Part shown: positions 19,867 to 29,602 of the stretch, one piece after another | Numbering within the stretch: position 1 is the stretch's first letter | How the letters are laid out: each line of letters opens with the position of its first letter | Source: Arion vulgaris | Lineage: Eukaryota; Mollusca; Gastropoda; Stylommatophora; Arionidae | DNA length: 64,000 nucleotides | Reading direction: 5' to 3' | NCBI GenBank assembly: GCA_020796225.1 | Contig: CM036753.1 | Span: 80,063,441 to 80,127,440, forward strand | Notes under the pieces: model-generated | What the model was told of the DNA's origin: nothing | The model's database searches: none | The model's input: only the letters and a program-made list of their open reading frames with translations | Position numbers and translations under genes: made by a program

Positions 19867-20075
19867 ATTGCCCGTCTGCCCAGCGTGTTCGTATCGCTTT
19901 GGGATCACGGGTGACTATCCCTCTGTGTGTGCGGGTTCAATTCCGCGGAATGGCAGAAAAAGCCACAGATTCCCCAGATTTACGGTGTTCGTGGCACCGA
20001 ACCGAAGGGTTACGATATCCATGGCCCCGAGCCGAAGAGCTGAAAAGCTCAAGTGCTTCTGGATCAGAAAAAAAA
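19867..20075 (+). mobile_element. SINE-P copy
   Basis: Begins GCCCGTCTGCCCAGCGTGTTC and has the B box GCGGGTTCAATTCCGCGG. It continues with GGCACCGAACCGAAGGG and ends CTTCTGGATCAGAAAAAAAA. The poly(A)-like end followed by non-family sequence marks the 3' end. Confidence 0.88.
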
Positions 20076-20087
20076 ATCATTTCATAC

Positions 20088-20350
20088 TTCTTTCTTCTTC
20101 TTCAAAAACTCCCTATCGACCACTTGTTAAATCACTCTTTGTTATCTGTATGTGATCTGAGCCTAAGAGCAATTGTACGTTGTGCCAGTTATCCGCCTAC
20201 AAGTCGGTCAGCACATCCAATTTCTGCGACGCTTTTTATGTACTAGAGTAGCTTCCCTGGGCACCTACTTCTGTCGCCTCTTACGACAAGCCTTGTAGGT
20301 CGCAGCGTTACTATTCTTTGCTCCCCCTGCGAGACCCGACAACAAACAGG
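20088..20350 (-). mobile_element. SINE-A copy (minus strand), near full length
   Basis: Left end (CTT)n tail, then the complement of CAAGTGGTCGATAGGGAG, AAGAGTGATTTAACAAG and GTGATCTGAGCC. The core TACTATTCTTTGCTCC and a CGACAACAAACAGGTGG head (complement) follow at the right. The SINE-P poly(A) lies directly to the left. Confidence 0.9.
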
Positions 20351-20644
20351 TGGATTTCTTACAATTTGTCTGGTAAAATTGTCAGAATATTTAAAACAAA
20401 TAAAATTAGCAAGCAACAACTGCTAAACACATACCACCAGGCGGACATTTGTACAAAAAGCAGACGCTGGAGATGAATATGACACTAATGAGAAGCGACT
20501 CAGAGATAACCAAAGGAACTACAATGCAATAAACAACAGAAGTACAGGAGAAAGAAATGTAGACCAGAACAATCTTGCGGGAGAACAGGAGATGAACAAG
20601 GTGTATCGGACTGGGGAGGAGGGGAATATAGCCGTGAAGTTTAC

Positions 20645-20850
20645 CATTAGGGGTCTCTGTGGTTAAGTGGTTACGCCTTGTGTTCTGAAGATCGTGGGTT
20701 CGAATCCGGACCAAACCATTCTGTTCACAAGTGCATTTTTTCCAAAGGGCTATGGAGTTTGTGATCTATACTTTCGGCATGTGGCGTGCTAATTCTGCGG
20801 AGAGGGACCGAGTCATTTGGGGAAACCTGGTACAATGTAGTCACTTATTA
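20645..20850 (+). mobile_element. SINE-T copy
   Basis: Head GGTCTCTGTGGTTAAGTGG with B box GGGTTCGAATCC. The body follows with GTTCTGTTCACAAGTGCAT, GAGTTTGTGATC, CATGTGGCGTGC and GCGGAGAGGGACCGAGTCA. The 3' end is degraded after TGGTACAATG. Confidence 0.9.
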
Positions 20851-20962
20851 ATCTTAGATCCTTTATGTTAATCATATCTTTTCTTCTAACTTGTCTGAGT
20901 TCTGATTTCCAGGAGTATTTGAGTGTCTAGTGCACCATTGCGATGTTAGTTTTACGTTATGG

Positions 20963-21125
20963 CAGTGGCGGCTCGTGATTATTTTTGTTGGTGGGGCCAG
21001 ACATTTTTTCCGGATAAATCATGCTTTTTGGTTGCTATATTTTAATTTATAAAATAAAAATGCACGTTATACATTATTTTTGGTGGGGCCCGGCCCCACT
21101 GGCCCTTAATGACGAGCCGCCACTG
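20963..21125. mobile_element. Complete 163-bp hAT MITE with perfect 8-bp TSD
   Basis: Terminal inverted repeats CAGTGGCGGCTCGTGATTA and (reverse complement of the right end) CAGTGGCGGCTCGTCATTA differ at one base. The flanking duplication CGTTATGG at 20955-20962 and 21126-21133 is perfect. Close identity to the truncated copy at 5951 shows a fairly recent burst. Non-coding. Confidence 0.95.
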
Positions 21126-21151
21126 CGTTATGGGATATGATAAAATAGAAT

Positions 21152-21395
21152 TTTTCTTCTTCCAACGCTTCATATCGACCACTTGTTAACCACTCTTTGT
21201 GATTTGTATGTGATCCAAGCCTAAGAGCGATTTACGTTGTGCCAGTTATGCGCCTACATGTAGGCCAGCACAACCAATTTCTTCGACGCTTTTTATTTAC
21301 TAGGGTATCTTCCCTAGGCCCCTACCTCAGCCGCCTTCTAGGTCGCAGTGCTACTATTCTTTGCTTCCTTTACGAGCCCCAACAACACAAGGGCG
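21152..21395 (-). mobile_element. SINE-A copy (minus strand)
   Basis: Same order of blocks as 11398 and 20088, from the (CTT)n side through ATATCGACCACTTGTTAACC to TACTATTCTTTGCTTCC and GGGGCTCG-type head. A deletion removes the CTTACGACA part of the core. Confidence 0.88.
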
Positions 21396-22080
21396 GATAA
21401 ACTATTCAACATCTAGAACTAGTTAACCATCTTCTAGAACTCGTAGAATATACATTTGATCTGTAAAGCTAACTAGTTATGTTTTGCACCTTAGATGGAA
21501 TAACATGAACAAAAATGGTCTTAAGTACAAAGCTGCTTCCAGAACATATATGTCAGCTGCATTGCTGGAGCAGAACTTTCCAGCATGCATCAAACATTTC
21601 GTCTGGATACTCATAAAACCTGCTTTGATCATGTATTTAAATACAGATGACACAGTAGAGACGTGTCTGTGGTTGCTATCAATGGTTATCTGAGATGTAC
21701 TGATAAGATTGAATGAGTGGGAACGTTTAGATGTTTCCCTATTATATTTCTACAATTTCTGATGCGTTCATGAGTGTAGAGGTGGTACTTTTTAAAACTC
21801 GCTGCAGCTGTTTTGTTTTTGGTTTTGTTGAAATTCCTGGATCTGTCTTTGATTTAGTTAACATAGTGAAGAATTGACTTAAGTTTAATTTTGTTATTTC
21901 TGTTACCAATTTTGGATTGCTAGGGCAGACTTATTTTATTCTGTTACTTTTTTCATAAACTTCAATGGCAATTTTATCACTTCACCGCGCAATGAATACA
22001 ACAAATATGTAACTAAATATGTCAAACACTATGTAACAAAATGGGTAAATAAATTTGTAACTATTTAGGTAACAAAATGT
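21396..22080. other. Unassigned AT-rich spacer
   Basis: A 69-codon frame at 21484-21693 has a mixed amino-acid composition (RWNNMNKNGLKYKAASR...) but no known motif and no clear splice sites. Nothing else is recognised. Confidence 0.35.
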
Positions 22081-22082
22081 GT

Positions 22083-22250
22083 AACAACATATGCAAGAAA
22101 TAGACAACACAAAAATAGATGAGTATGGTGTTCTAAGAACAACATATGCAAGAAATAGACAACACAAAAATAGATGAGTATGGTGTTCTAAGAACAACAT
22201 ATGCAAGAAATAGACAACACAAAAATAGATGAGTATGGTGTTCTAAGAAC
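22083..22250. repeat. 55-bp tandem repeat, 3 copies
   Basis: AACAACATATGCAAGAAATAG starts at 22083, 22138 and 22193. The units are nearly identical, implying recent duplication. Confidence 0.96.
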
Positions 22251-22304
22251 TCCTGAATACTTATTTATTTTCTATTTATCTACAACAAAATATATAACTA
22301 ATAA

Positions 22305-22500
22305 ACGATTCTCTCTCTCTCTCTTATGCCTTTTTACCCAGGTAGGGATATAAGACATCAAACAACTCATGCTAGTTTATGGTTTGTTGAATTTTGTAGT
22401 AACAGTTTTCTATCGGATGGGGTTTGCTAGCCCCAAGCCGAACCCTAACTTAGTCGACACTTAACAGGCAATGGGTGAAGTAAGAAATTAAAGTCATGTG
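22305..22500 (-). mobile_element. SINE-E copy (minus strand)
   Basis: The left end is (CT)n then GCCTTTTTACCC, the complement of GGGTAAAAAGGC plus a (GA)n tail. The body has ACTCATGCTAG and the TGGATGGGGTTTGCTAGCCCC-like stem. The same order of blocks is found at 27973-28205. The last ~50 bases before the tail resemble the end of LINE-gamma. Confidence 0.65.
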
Positions 22501-22534
22501 CTTGATAAATTGTTTCCTCAGGACTTGACTCACT

Positions 22535-22770
22535 TATTCCTCTCCGCTCCTCGTGGAGCATAGGGTTTCAACATTTGTTCGCCACTCTTCTTGGTCTCTG
22601 GCTGTTCTCTTTATGGTCTCCCATGATAGCACAGCACTCTTCATTTCCTCAAGAAGACTTCGTTTCCAGGTCTGTCTAGGGCGTCCTCTTTTTCATTTTC
22701 CTGGTGGGTTCACACACGACTGTGTCTTCCGTATGGTATACCCGACCCATCGCCATTTTCTCAGGAGATT
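22535..22770 (-). pseudogene. LINE-gamma RT C-terminus (minus strand)
   Basis: Encodes RKWRWVGYTIRKT, a KRGRPRQTWKRSLLEEMKS block, WETIKRTARDQEEWR and VETLCSTRSGEE before a stop. These are the hallmark segments of an RTE-like C-terminus (W.GH..RK, GRPRQTW, ARDR..WR). A frame shift lies between the first two. Confidence 0.88.
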
Positions 22771-23410
22771 CTTAATAATTGTTCACTGTTTATTAACCAC
22801 ACTCATTGGCTTTGTTGATACTGTAAAACAGCATTTTATATTTGTAAAATATTATCACTAACCCATCTGTAACAAAATATATGTCCTCTTTGAAAACTTT
22901 CCACAGGCCAAACACAGGCCAAACTAATACACTGGCTAGCCACAACATCATGCCTACGCACACTGGCTCAATGTGCCCTTACGTGATGTTAATACTATTA
23001 TCCTTACAGTAATTAAGCATGCGATAACAACAGGAGACAGTGTATGAGCGGAGGTTAGATGATAATTACAGCTAACTATTATTTGCATGTGTTATCCGCG
23101 TGTATCAACCGTAACATCGCATGTGTATGCTAATGTTGGCATATAGAAAGCTGGGTCGCACAAACACGCAAGGTCTCCATGTGGGTGTTAGCTTGTCGAT
23201 CCAGTGTGGAGATACAGCCAAATTTGAGAAACAGTGATAATACATACGTGCCAAGTGTTAGTGTTAAACAATGGAAACATGTTTGTAGCATAAGTTGTTA
23301 ATTTAGAACACGGTTAAAACAAGCTGTTTCCTTCTATAACGTTGATACAATTTTGTTCAGATCATCGCAGCATGTTCGAAGCTGAAGGCTTGAGAGGATA
23401 CTTATTCGGT
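22771..23410. other. Unassigned spacer
   Basis: No motif or repeat is recognised. There is a short near-repeat of TGTAAAATATTATCACTAACCC here and at about 24041, which may be part of an undefined interspersed repeat. Confidence 0.4.
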
Positions 23411-23412
23411 AG

Positions 23413-23505
23413 AGGGTCTCCTGTGGCTAAGTGATTAAGTTTTGCCTTGCGTTTCGAAGGTAGTTGGTTCGAATCCAGACCGCGCCGTTCTGTTCACGGA
23501 CGCAT
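23413..23505 (+). mobile_element. SINE-T head fragment
   Basis: GGTCTCCTGTGGCTAAGTG head with B box TTGGTTCGAATCC and GCGCCGTTCTGTTCACG. At the position where SINE-T usually continues GTGCATTT...TCC, the sequence turns into the pyrimidine minisatellite. Confidence 0.85.
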
Positions 23506-23785
23506 CTTCCACTCTCTCATTCCATCTTCCACTCGCTCTCTCTCTCCATCTTCCACTCTCTCCATCGCCTACTTTCTTTCAATCTTCCACTCTCATCTTC
23601 CACTCTCTTTCTCCATCGTCCACTCCTCTCCATCTCCTACTCTCTCTCTCAATCTTTCCACTCTCTCCATCTCCTACACTATCCATCTTCCACTCTCTCA
23701 CCACCTTCCACTCTCTCATCTTCCACTCTCTCTCTCTCTCCATCTTCCACTCTCGCATTTCCATCTTCTACTTTCCCTCAATAAT
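23505..23785. repeat. Pyrimidine-rich minisatellite derived from SINE-T edge
   Basis: Irregular 14-17-bp units of the form CATCTTCCACTCTCT. The long open frames in all three plus frames (up to 162 codons of Ser, Pro, Leu and His) follow from the absence of stop triplets in this composition and are not genes. The first unit grows out of the SINE-T sequence. Confidence 0.9.
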
Positions 23786-24338
23786 TCGATTCATCAGAGT
23801 ATCCGGCCCTCTGTTTCCTCGCATGTTTCAGGTTCGGCTCTTGTCATATAAAAGGTTGCCCACCGCAGACCTACGTGCTCATAACAGCATAATTCCCACC
23901 CCTTTCATGCGAAAGTTGGAAAGAGTATGAGTCAGCTCTGAAGGCTTCTTCTATGATCAATCATATCAGACCTCATGCTGCTATATACGTGTACGCTTGG
24001 TACTGTCAAGTGGAATTTTATGTGAACTGGCATTTTTAGTTGTAAAATATTATTACTAACCCATCTGTAAAAATATAAGACCTCTTGGAAAAATCTCTCC
24101 AGGTCTCGAGGGGTTTTGGGTTTAGGACTAGAAACCTAAGATTAATAGTTTTAAAATGTCGTTGCTACAGAAAATACAATTAATACTTCAAGAGTGATAG
24201 GAAAAATGTTAGCCCTAGTTCCATAAGAAACGCACAGTTTAAATGGGAGAGCAAAGAATAGTAACACTGCGACCTACAAGGCATGTCGTAATAGGCAATT
24301 GAGGTAGGGGACTAGGAAGCTACCTAGTAACTAAAAAG

Positions 24339-24617
24339 TAAAAAGTAAAAAGTAAAGGAACCCTTTCATACCTCGTGGCATATAGGTCAATACAGTGTTT
24401 GGCCTGTATTTTTCATTGACCGTCGGCACACAATGGGTGATGTGGTCAGCATCACGCCGCCTTTACTGTCCCAGAGCATGTCTGGTACCCAGTTGGGGCT
24501 GGGTCGACCTGAGAGCCGTCGTGGTGGGAAAAAAATCCACGCGCATTGCGGGAGCTGAACCCATACCACCAGCCTTGCGAAGCGAGTTCACTAACAACTA
24601 CACTACAGCGGCTCTCA
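24339..24617 (-). mobile_element. SINE-X insertion (tRNA-derived) with 14-bp TSD
   Basis: The 279-bp insertion is flanked by TAGTAACTAAAAAG at 24325-24338 and 24618-24631. On the minus strand it has an A-box-like TAGTGTAGTTGTTAGTG and a B box GGGTTCAGCTCCC. A body with CACGACGGCTCTCAGGTCG and GCCACGAGGTATGAAAGG follows, then a tail of CTTTTTA repeats. A diverged head of what looks like the same family is at 59828. Confidence 0.92.
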
Positions 24618-24657
24618 TAGTAACTAAAAAGCGTCGCAGAAATCGAATGCGCTAGCC

Positions 24658-24903
24658 ACGGCAAAAAGATGATTATCGAAAAGGCGTAGATCCGGACCAA
24701 AATATACGGCAGAATGGATCGTTCCCTAGGGCTAGCTACCCTAGTAAATAAACAGCTGGCTGAAACCGGGTGTGCTGGCCTAGTCACCATAGGCGCATAA
24801 TATGCACAACGTAGAACAAACGGTCTTGGCAAGGGATCAATTATATATCACAATTAGAATGATACAATTGACTGTAACGATTGAACGAAGGAAGAAAGAA
24901 GAA
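24658..24903 (+). mobile_element. SINE-D insertion with 13-bp TSD
   Basis: A 246-bp insertion between GAATGCGCTAGCC (24645-24657) and GAATGCGCTGGCC (24904-24916), one mismatch. It contains CTAGGGCTAGCTACCC, GCTGGCTGAAACCGGG, GGCGCATAATATGCACAACG and CGGTCTTGGCAAGGGATC, and it ends in AAGGAAGAAAGAAGAA. The 3' part matches 37880-38005. Part of the middle resembles SINE-B and SINE-C, so the family is a mosaic. Confidence 0.85.
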
Positions 24904-25020
24904 GAATGCGCTGGCCTTCTTGTTGGCACATAACTGGCACAACTCTTAGGCTCGGATCACATACAAATCATAAAGAGTGGTTAACAAGTGGTCGATATGA
25001 ACCGTTAGAAGAAGAAGAAA

Positions 25021-25555
25021 AGCTAACAGAAGCTGATAAATTGTACCCCAATATTTCATTAAGTTTAGAACGGAATAAAAAGAGGGAGAGACATAGAAAG
25101 AGAGAGAAAAAAAAGTCGGAATCATTACTATTCTATGCTTGGTATGTAAAAGATAAGACTCCCCTACACTTGAATAATGATAAACAGACATAGAAGGAGT
25201 AATCACGATTTGCACTCGATAGCCTAAACAGTTCACAGTGGGAGTACTCAATGAAAGTACCTTCAAGTTAGCAGCAGATGTTGAACATAAAAATAAGTAA
25301 CTACAAACATTCGTTTTGATAGACATACTTATTTATAAAGAGGAAATAACAAATCCTTTTCATTTTATATTATAAAATAAATTGTGATCGTGTGTGTTTG
25401 TCTCAAGCAGGAAATAAATTCGAAAGCCCAATTCTAAAAGCATTAAATCTTGTTCATACAAATATATGTAGGTCAATGCAACTATTTTCAACATTTCACG
25501 CTGTTTTTTTGTACCCAGAGTTATGAGTTAATTGCTTTTTTTGGTGTACTCATTG
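25021..25555. other. Unassigned spacer
   Basis: Purine-rich sequence at about 25070-25120, then AT-rich DNA. The open frames on both strands here show no recognised motif. Confidence 0.4.
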
Positions 25556-25560
25556 GAAAA

Positions 25561-25805
25561 CGTGGGGTATCCGTGGCTAAGTGGTTAAGCCCTTGCCGTG
25601 CGAGTTGAAGGTCTTGGGTTGGAATCCGGACTGAGCTGTTCTGTTGACGAGTGCATTTATTTCCCAGAGACCCCTAGGATTGTTGACGGAGCTACGGAGT
25701 TCGTGCTTCGTGCAATACTCTCAGCATGTGGCGTGCCATTTCTGCGGAGAGGGACCGAGCCATATGGGGTAAAAACCGGTGCAATGAAGTCAATCCTTCG
25801 GCTTT
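25561..25805 (+). mobile_element. SINE-T, near full length
   Basis: Head GTGGGGTATCCGTGGCTAAG, A box TGGCTAAGTGG and B box GGGTTGGAATCC. The full body follows: CAGAGACCCCTAGGATTG, GAGCTACGGAGTTCGTGC, GAGAGGGACCGAGCCATATG and the 3' end GTGCAATGAAGTCAATCCTTCGGC then TTTAAAA. This is the best reference copy of the family in the window. Confidence 0.95.
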
Positions 25806-26230
25806 AAAATAACTTGTTTAATCAGCTATTGCTATGTCAGCAACATGTACATCAAAACTTGAAATTGTGTGAAGATATAGCATGGCCAAACACGTACTGT
25901 AGTTTTACAAAATACAAAAACAATGACAATATACAGCAACGTTTCGACCAAAAAGGTCTTTATCAAGCACCATTTGTGAAAGGTCAAAATCAGTTTTAAA
26001 ATCCAATATCATTGTTTGCCTAGCTTGAGCAACTAATCTATGGAATGTGTCTTGTCCAGTTTTACACAAACCCCCTCTCTCTCTCCTATTGTTTCATCCA
26101 ATGGAAAGACAAGTGCATACGTTTGGAATTAAGCAGGGTTTTGCAGGGGGATACCAGAAGATAAACTGGAATACACAAATAACCATCAACTTCCCTTAGG
26201 GTCTCCGTATTTCAAGGAATTGGAAAGAAG
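25806..26230. other. Unassigned spacer
   Basis: No gene or repeat recognised. A short frame (MFNQLLLCQQHVHQNLK...) has no known motif. Confidence 0.4.
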
Positions 26231-26233
26231 GAT

Positions 26234-26375
26234 GGGGGTGTCTCTGTGTCATTGTGGTTAAGCAATTTGTCTTACGTTCTGAAAGTCGTAGGTTCGAATC
26301 TGGATCACATCTCTCAATTCACATCTCTCAATTCACATCTCTCAATTCACATCTCTCAATTCACATCTCTCAATT
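26234..26375 (+). mobile_element. SINE-T head leading into tandem arrays
   Basis: GGGTGTCTCTGTGTC, GTGGTTAAGC and B box AGGTTCGAATCTGG identify a SINE-T head. It is followed not by GTTCTGTTCA but by ACATCTCTCAATTC repeated about six times (14-bp period, 26308-26395). Confidence 0.88.
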
Positions 26376-26877
26376 CACATCTCTCAATTCACATGTGCAT
26401 TTTCTCTAGACATCCTAGTAGGATTGTTGACGGGGCAATTAAAACAATCCTTCGCTTGATCACATCTCTCAATTCACATGTGCATTTTCTCTAGACACCC
26501 TAGTAGGATTGTTGATGGGGCAATTAAAACAATCCTTCGCTTGATCACATCTCTCAATTCACATGTGCATTTTCTCTAGACATCCTAGTAGGATTGCTGA
26601 TGGGGCAATTCAAACAATCCTTCGCTTGATCACATCTCTCAATTCACATGTGCATTTTCTCTAGACATCCTAGTAGGATTGCTGATGGGGCAATTAAAAC
26701 AATCCTTCGCTTGATCACATCTCTCAATTCACATGTGCATTTTCTCTAGACACCCTAGTAGGATTGTTGACGGGGCAATTAAAACAATCCTTCGCTTGAT
26801 CACATCTCTCAATTCACATGTGCATTTTCTCTAGACACCCTAGTAGGATTGTTGACGGGGCAATTAAAACAATCCAC
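26376..26877 (+). repeat. 85-bp minisatellite built from SINE-T body, about 6 copies
   Basis: CACATCTCTCAATTCACATG starts at 26376, 26461, 26546, 26631, 26716 and 26801, an exact 85-bp period. Each unit holds the SINE-T body pieces GTGCATTTTCTCTAGACA, CCTAGTAGGATTGTTGACGG and CAATCCTTCGC. The last unit ends AATCCACGCC. A transposon interior has become a tandem satellite. Confidence 0.96.
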
Positions 26878-27235
26878 GCCTTTATTTTAATTAAAATTAA
26901 AGTAAAAAACTATATTTCATATTATGTTTTATTGGGGTGTCAGGTTTCAGGTTTCCAAAATTGAGGTGTCAGGTTTCCAAAATAATGTTTGAAATAATAA
27001 TTTCTTCAACGTACGACGAACGATGTGTAGTATAGCCAACATTGTGCACACAGTTTTCACTTTCCAATATAAACTACAATAAGTGCTACATATTGTGAAA
27101 AGAGAATGGTAAAATATGTGCTACAGGAAACAACAGAAAAGAAGGGGAAAAAACAGAGAGGAGGAACTGAATTAACTTGTTGAAAAGTGAAAGGTATTAT
27201 ATGCGTCATTGGCAATTAGTCGGAGAGTTCTTCAG
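26878..27235. other. Unassigned AT-rich spacer
   Basis: A 27-bp direct duplication (GGTGTCAGGTTTC...CAAAA) lies at about 26937-26980. Nothing else is recognised. Confidence 0.4.
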
Positions 27236-27239
27236 TGAT

Positions 27240-27710
27240 ACATAGAGTCAATACTGATATATGGAAACAAGTAATGGACAATAAATAAACAGATAGCTTA
27301 ATCTCTAGAGGCCACATAAAAGTGGTTTTAGAGGAGAATACTAAAAAATCTCATGGACTGCTAAAATGACTGTTGATTTATGAAAAAATGTCTGGGCACA
27401 GAGAAAATGTATTTACAATATAAGAAAGAGGCAGTCATTTTTCGGGCGTGTGATGAAAAAGGTAGGTTTAGAATATATTGTGACAACCGGTAAGATCAAT
27501 GTGAGGCGAAGCAGAGGAAGAGAGGGGAGAGAGCATTCTGGACAGTCATGCTTCAAAGCACGGAAGAGTGTCAACATCGAACTGGTAGTCAGCACAACGG
27601 ACATTCGTTTGAGGATATCCAAATTATCGTCTACACCAGTCGGCATGGCACTTGGTGATGATGAACTGAATGTTTTTGCTAAGGTTCGTATGTCTGTTTC
27701 CTGATGATCC
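27240..27710 (+). pseudogene. LINE-epsilon RT C-terminus, dead
   Basis: Across frames it encodes an S.LIYG..WT-like trace (27245-27300), an R.QSFFGRV-like segment, MKKVGLEYIVTTGKI, RRSRGR and a final T.LV..T.D.E-like block. This is the post-RT region of a non-LTR element, broken by stops and shifts. The minus-strand copies at 50483-50985 and 56507-56655 are complementary counterparts. Confidence 0.8.
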
Positions 27711-27972
27711 AATCTCTAACTCCCTGTGGGACAAACTGAACTAGTGTTACCTTCTCTCAGGTAAAATATATCTGATCATGCTGTTAGGCAGGTAAGGTAA
27801 TGTGAATCAACAACACTGGGAGGGAAAAGAAAAGTAGAAATACGTACCGAACAACCTGGCAATTTGGTCGATCGTTCAGGTTTATCTAACCACCGGAAAT
27901 ATGTCTTTGACGACCAAACTAAGAGGTCAATAGTTTAATCAGTTCATGTCAAATATTATATTTATTCTTCTC

Positions 27973-28205
27973 TGTATCTCTATTGTGCCTTTTTAACCCA
28001 TGTTGGGGCATAAGTCCTCAACTAACCCATGTTGGGGCATATGCCCTCAACTAACTCATGCTAGTTAAAGGCTGATTTGAATTTGTAGCTATGTTTTTTT
28101 TTTTTACTGGATAGTGTAGCCAGCCCTAGTCCCTACTACCTTACAATCTCTTACAGCCTGACCTGTCTTGTAGGCCGCAGTGTTATTATTTTTTGATTCC
28201 ATTTT
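27973..28205 (-). mobile_element. SINE-E copy (minus strand) with internal 29-bp duplication
   Basis: Left end GCCTTTTTAACCCATG is the complement of CATGGGTTAAAAAGGC, the LINE-gamma-like 3' end. ACCCATGTTGGGGCATA with CCTCAACTA occurs twice (29-bp period). The body continues with a T-run, GTAGCCAGCCCTAGTCCC and a region like the SINE-A core complement (CTTGTAGGCCGCAGTGTTA). The right boundary is uncertain. Confidence 0.65.
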
Positions 28206-28326
28206 GAGTGCCGTAAACACACGGAAGAAAAGATTATGTTTTATATACTTCAAATGTTTAGTTGAAACGTATACAATGCGTTGGTTTATAACTTTCAACT
28301 GTCAATAATAGAAGGACAACAAGTAA

Positions 28327-28738
28327 CGAATGTTTGATTGATTGATTGATAGGACCATCATCAATGCACTTCAGTGAGTAACCATGTGTGCTCCGATCTC
28401 TTTCTTACACAGGAAGATCTCAGGCGCCGTGTCCAAACTCCGTAGCACCGGCGAGAGTCTTCGATGTAATTTAGAAGATGGTGAAAATATTTTGTAGTGA
28501 TTTTATTTTTAAATCTTTCTAATGAATTTTGACTGGGCAGCGGTTTTCAAGCCTGCTCTTCTGGTTTTGAACTGCCAAGGGTTCTTTTACGTGCTCGATT
28601 TGGACACGGGACCTACGTTTTATCGTCCGTCTTCGATAGGACTAGGAACTCGATCTCACATAAATCTCACTGATATCAGGAATCTCTGGAATAAGTATTC
28701 CGAGGACTCAATGAGGAAGCGAACCGAATACCTTTGAA
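28327..28738 (-). mobile_element. SINE-Q copy (minus strand)
   Basis: Starts at the left with (ATTG)n, then GGACCATCATCAATGCACTTC, CAGGAAGATCTCAGG, CTCCGTAGCACCGGCGAG, GGGCAGCGG and GACCTACGTTTTATCG, and reaches the head at GAACCGAATACC. The 78-bp repeat starts immediately at the head. Confidence 0.9.
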
Positions 28739-29602
28739 ACGAGGGTAATGAATATACCCAAGTCAACCAAAATATAATCGTATTAAACGTTGTGTCGTTA
28801 ATGTCTGATTGTAATTACGAGGGTAATGAATGTACCCAAGTCAACCAAAATATAATCTTATTAAACGTTGTGTCGTTAATGTCTGATTGTAATTACGAGG
28901 GTAATGAATGTACCCAAGTCAACCAAAATATAATCTTATTAAACGTTGTGTCGTTAATGTCTGATTGTAATTACGAGGGTAATGAATATACCCAAGTCAA
29001 CCAAAATATAATCTTATTAAACGTTGTGTCGTTAATGTCTGATTGTAATTACGAGGGTAATGAATATACCCAAGTCAACCAAAATATAATCGTATTAAAC
29101 GTTGTGTCGTTAATGTCTGATTGTAATTACGAGGGTAATGAATATACCCAAGTCAACCAAAATAGAATCGTATTAAACGTTGTGTCGTTAATGTCTGATT
29201 GTAATTACGAGGGTAATGAATATACCCAAGTCAACCAAAATATAATCTTATTAAACGTTGTGTCGTTAATGTCTGATTGTAATTACGAGGGTAATGAATA
29301 TACCCAAGTCAACCAAAATATAATCTTATTAAACGTTGTGTCGTTAATGTCTGATTGTAATTACGAGGGTAATGAATATACCCAAGTCAACCAAAATATA
29401 ATCTTATTAAACGTTGTGTCGTTAATGTCTGATTGTAATTACGAGGGTAATGAATATACCCAAGTCAACCAAAATATAATCTTATTAAACGTTGTGTCGT
29501 TAATGTCTGATTGTAATTACGAGGGTAATGAATATACCCAAGTCAACCAAAATATAATCGTATTAAACGTTGTGTCGTTAATGTCTGATTGTAATTATTG
29601 AT
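28739..29602 (+). repeat. 78-bp minisatellite, about 11 copies, open in frame
   Basis: The unit reads GAGGGTAATGAATATACCCA through AACGTTGTGTCGTTAATGTC and TGATTGTAATTAC. Because 78 is 26 codons and the unit lacks a stop in one frame, an uninterrupted 269-codon frame with the repeating peptide VSLMSDCNYEGNEYTQVNQN results. Differences between units (I/V/L, C/Y, I/R) change amino acids rather than being silent. No start context, promoter or homology supports a protein, so I call it non-coding. Confidence 0.93.

Larger units (their letters stand above)
24240..25020 (+). mobile_element. SINE-A copy split by two later SINE insertions
   Basis: Three collinear parts form one SINE-A. 24240-24338 carries the core and CTAGGAAGCTACC. 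24618-24657 carries GCGTCGCAGAAATCG. 24904-25020 carries GGCACATAACTGGCACA, ATACAAATCATAAAGAGTGG and a (GAA)n tail. The two gaps are filled by SINE-X (minus) and SINE-D (plus), each with its own target-site duplication. Confidence 0.92.

Noticed and set aside
23442..23930. 162-codon Ser/Pro/Leu/His-rich ORF
   Set aside because: Pyrimidine-rich minisatellite translated in several frames, with a SINE-T head at its start.
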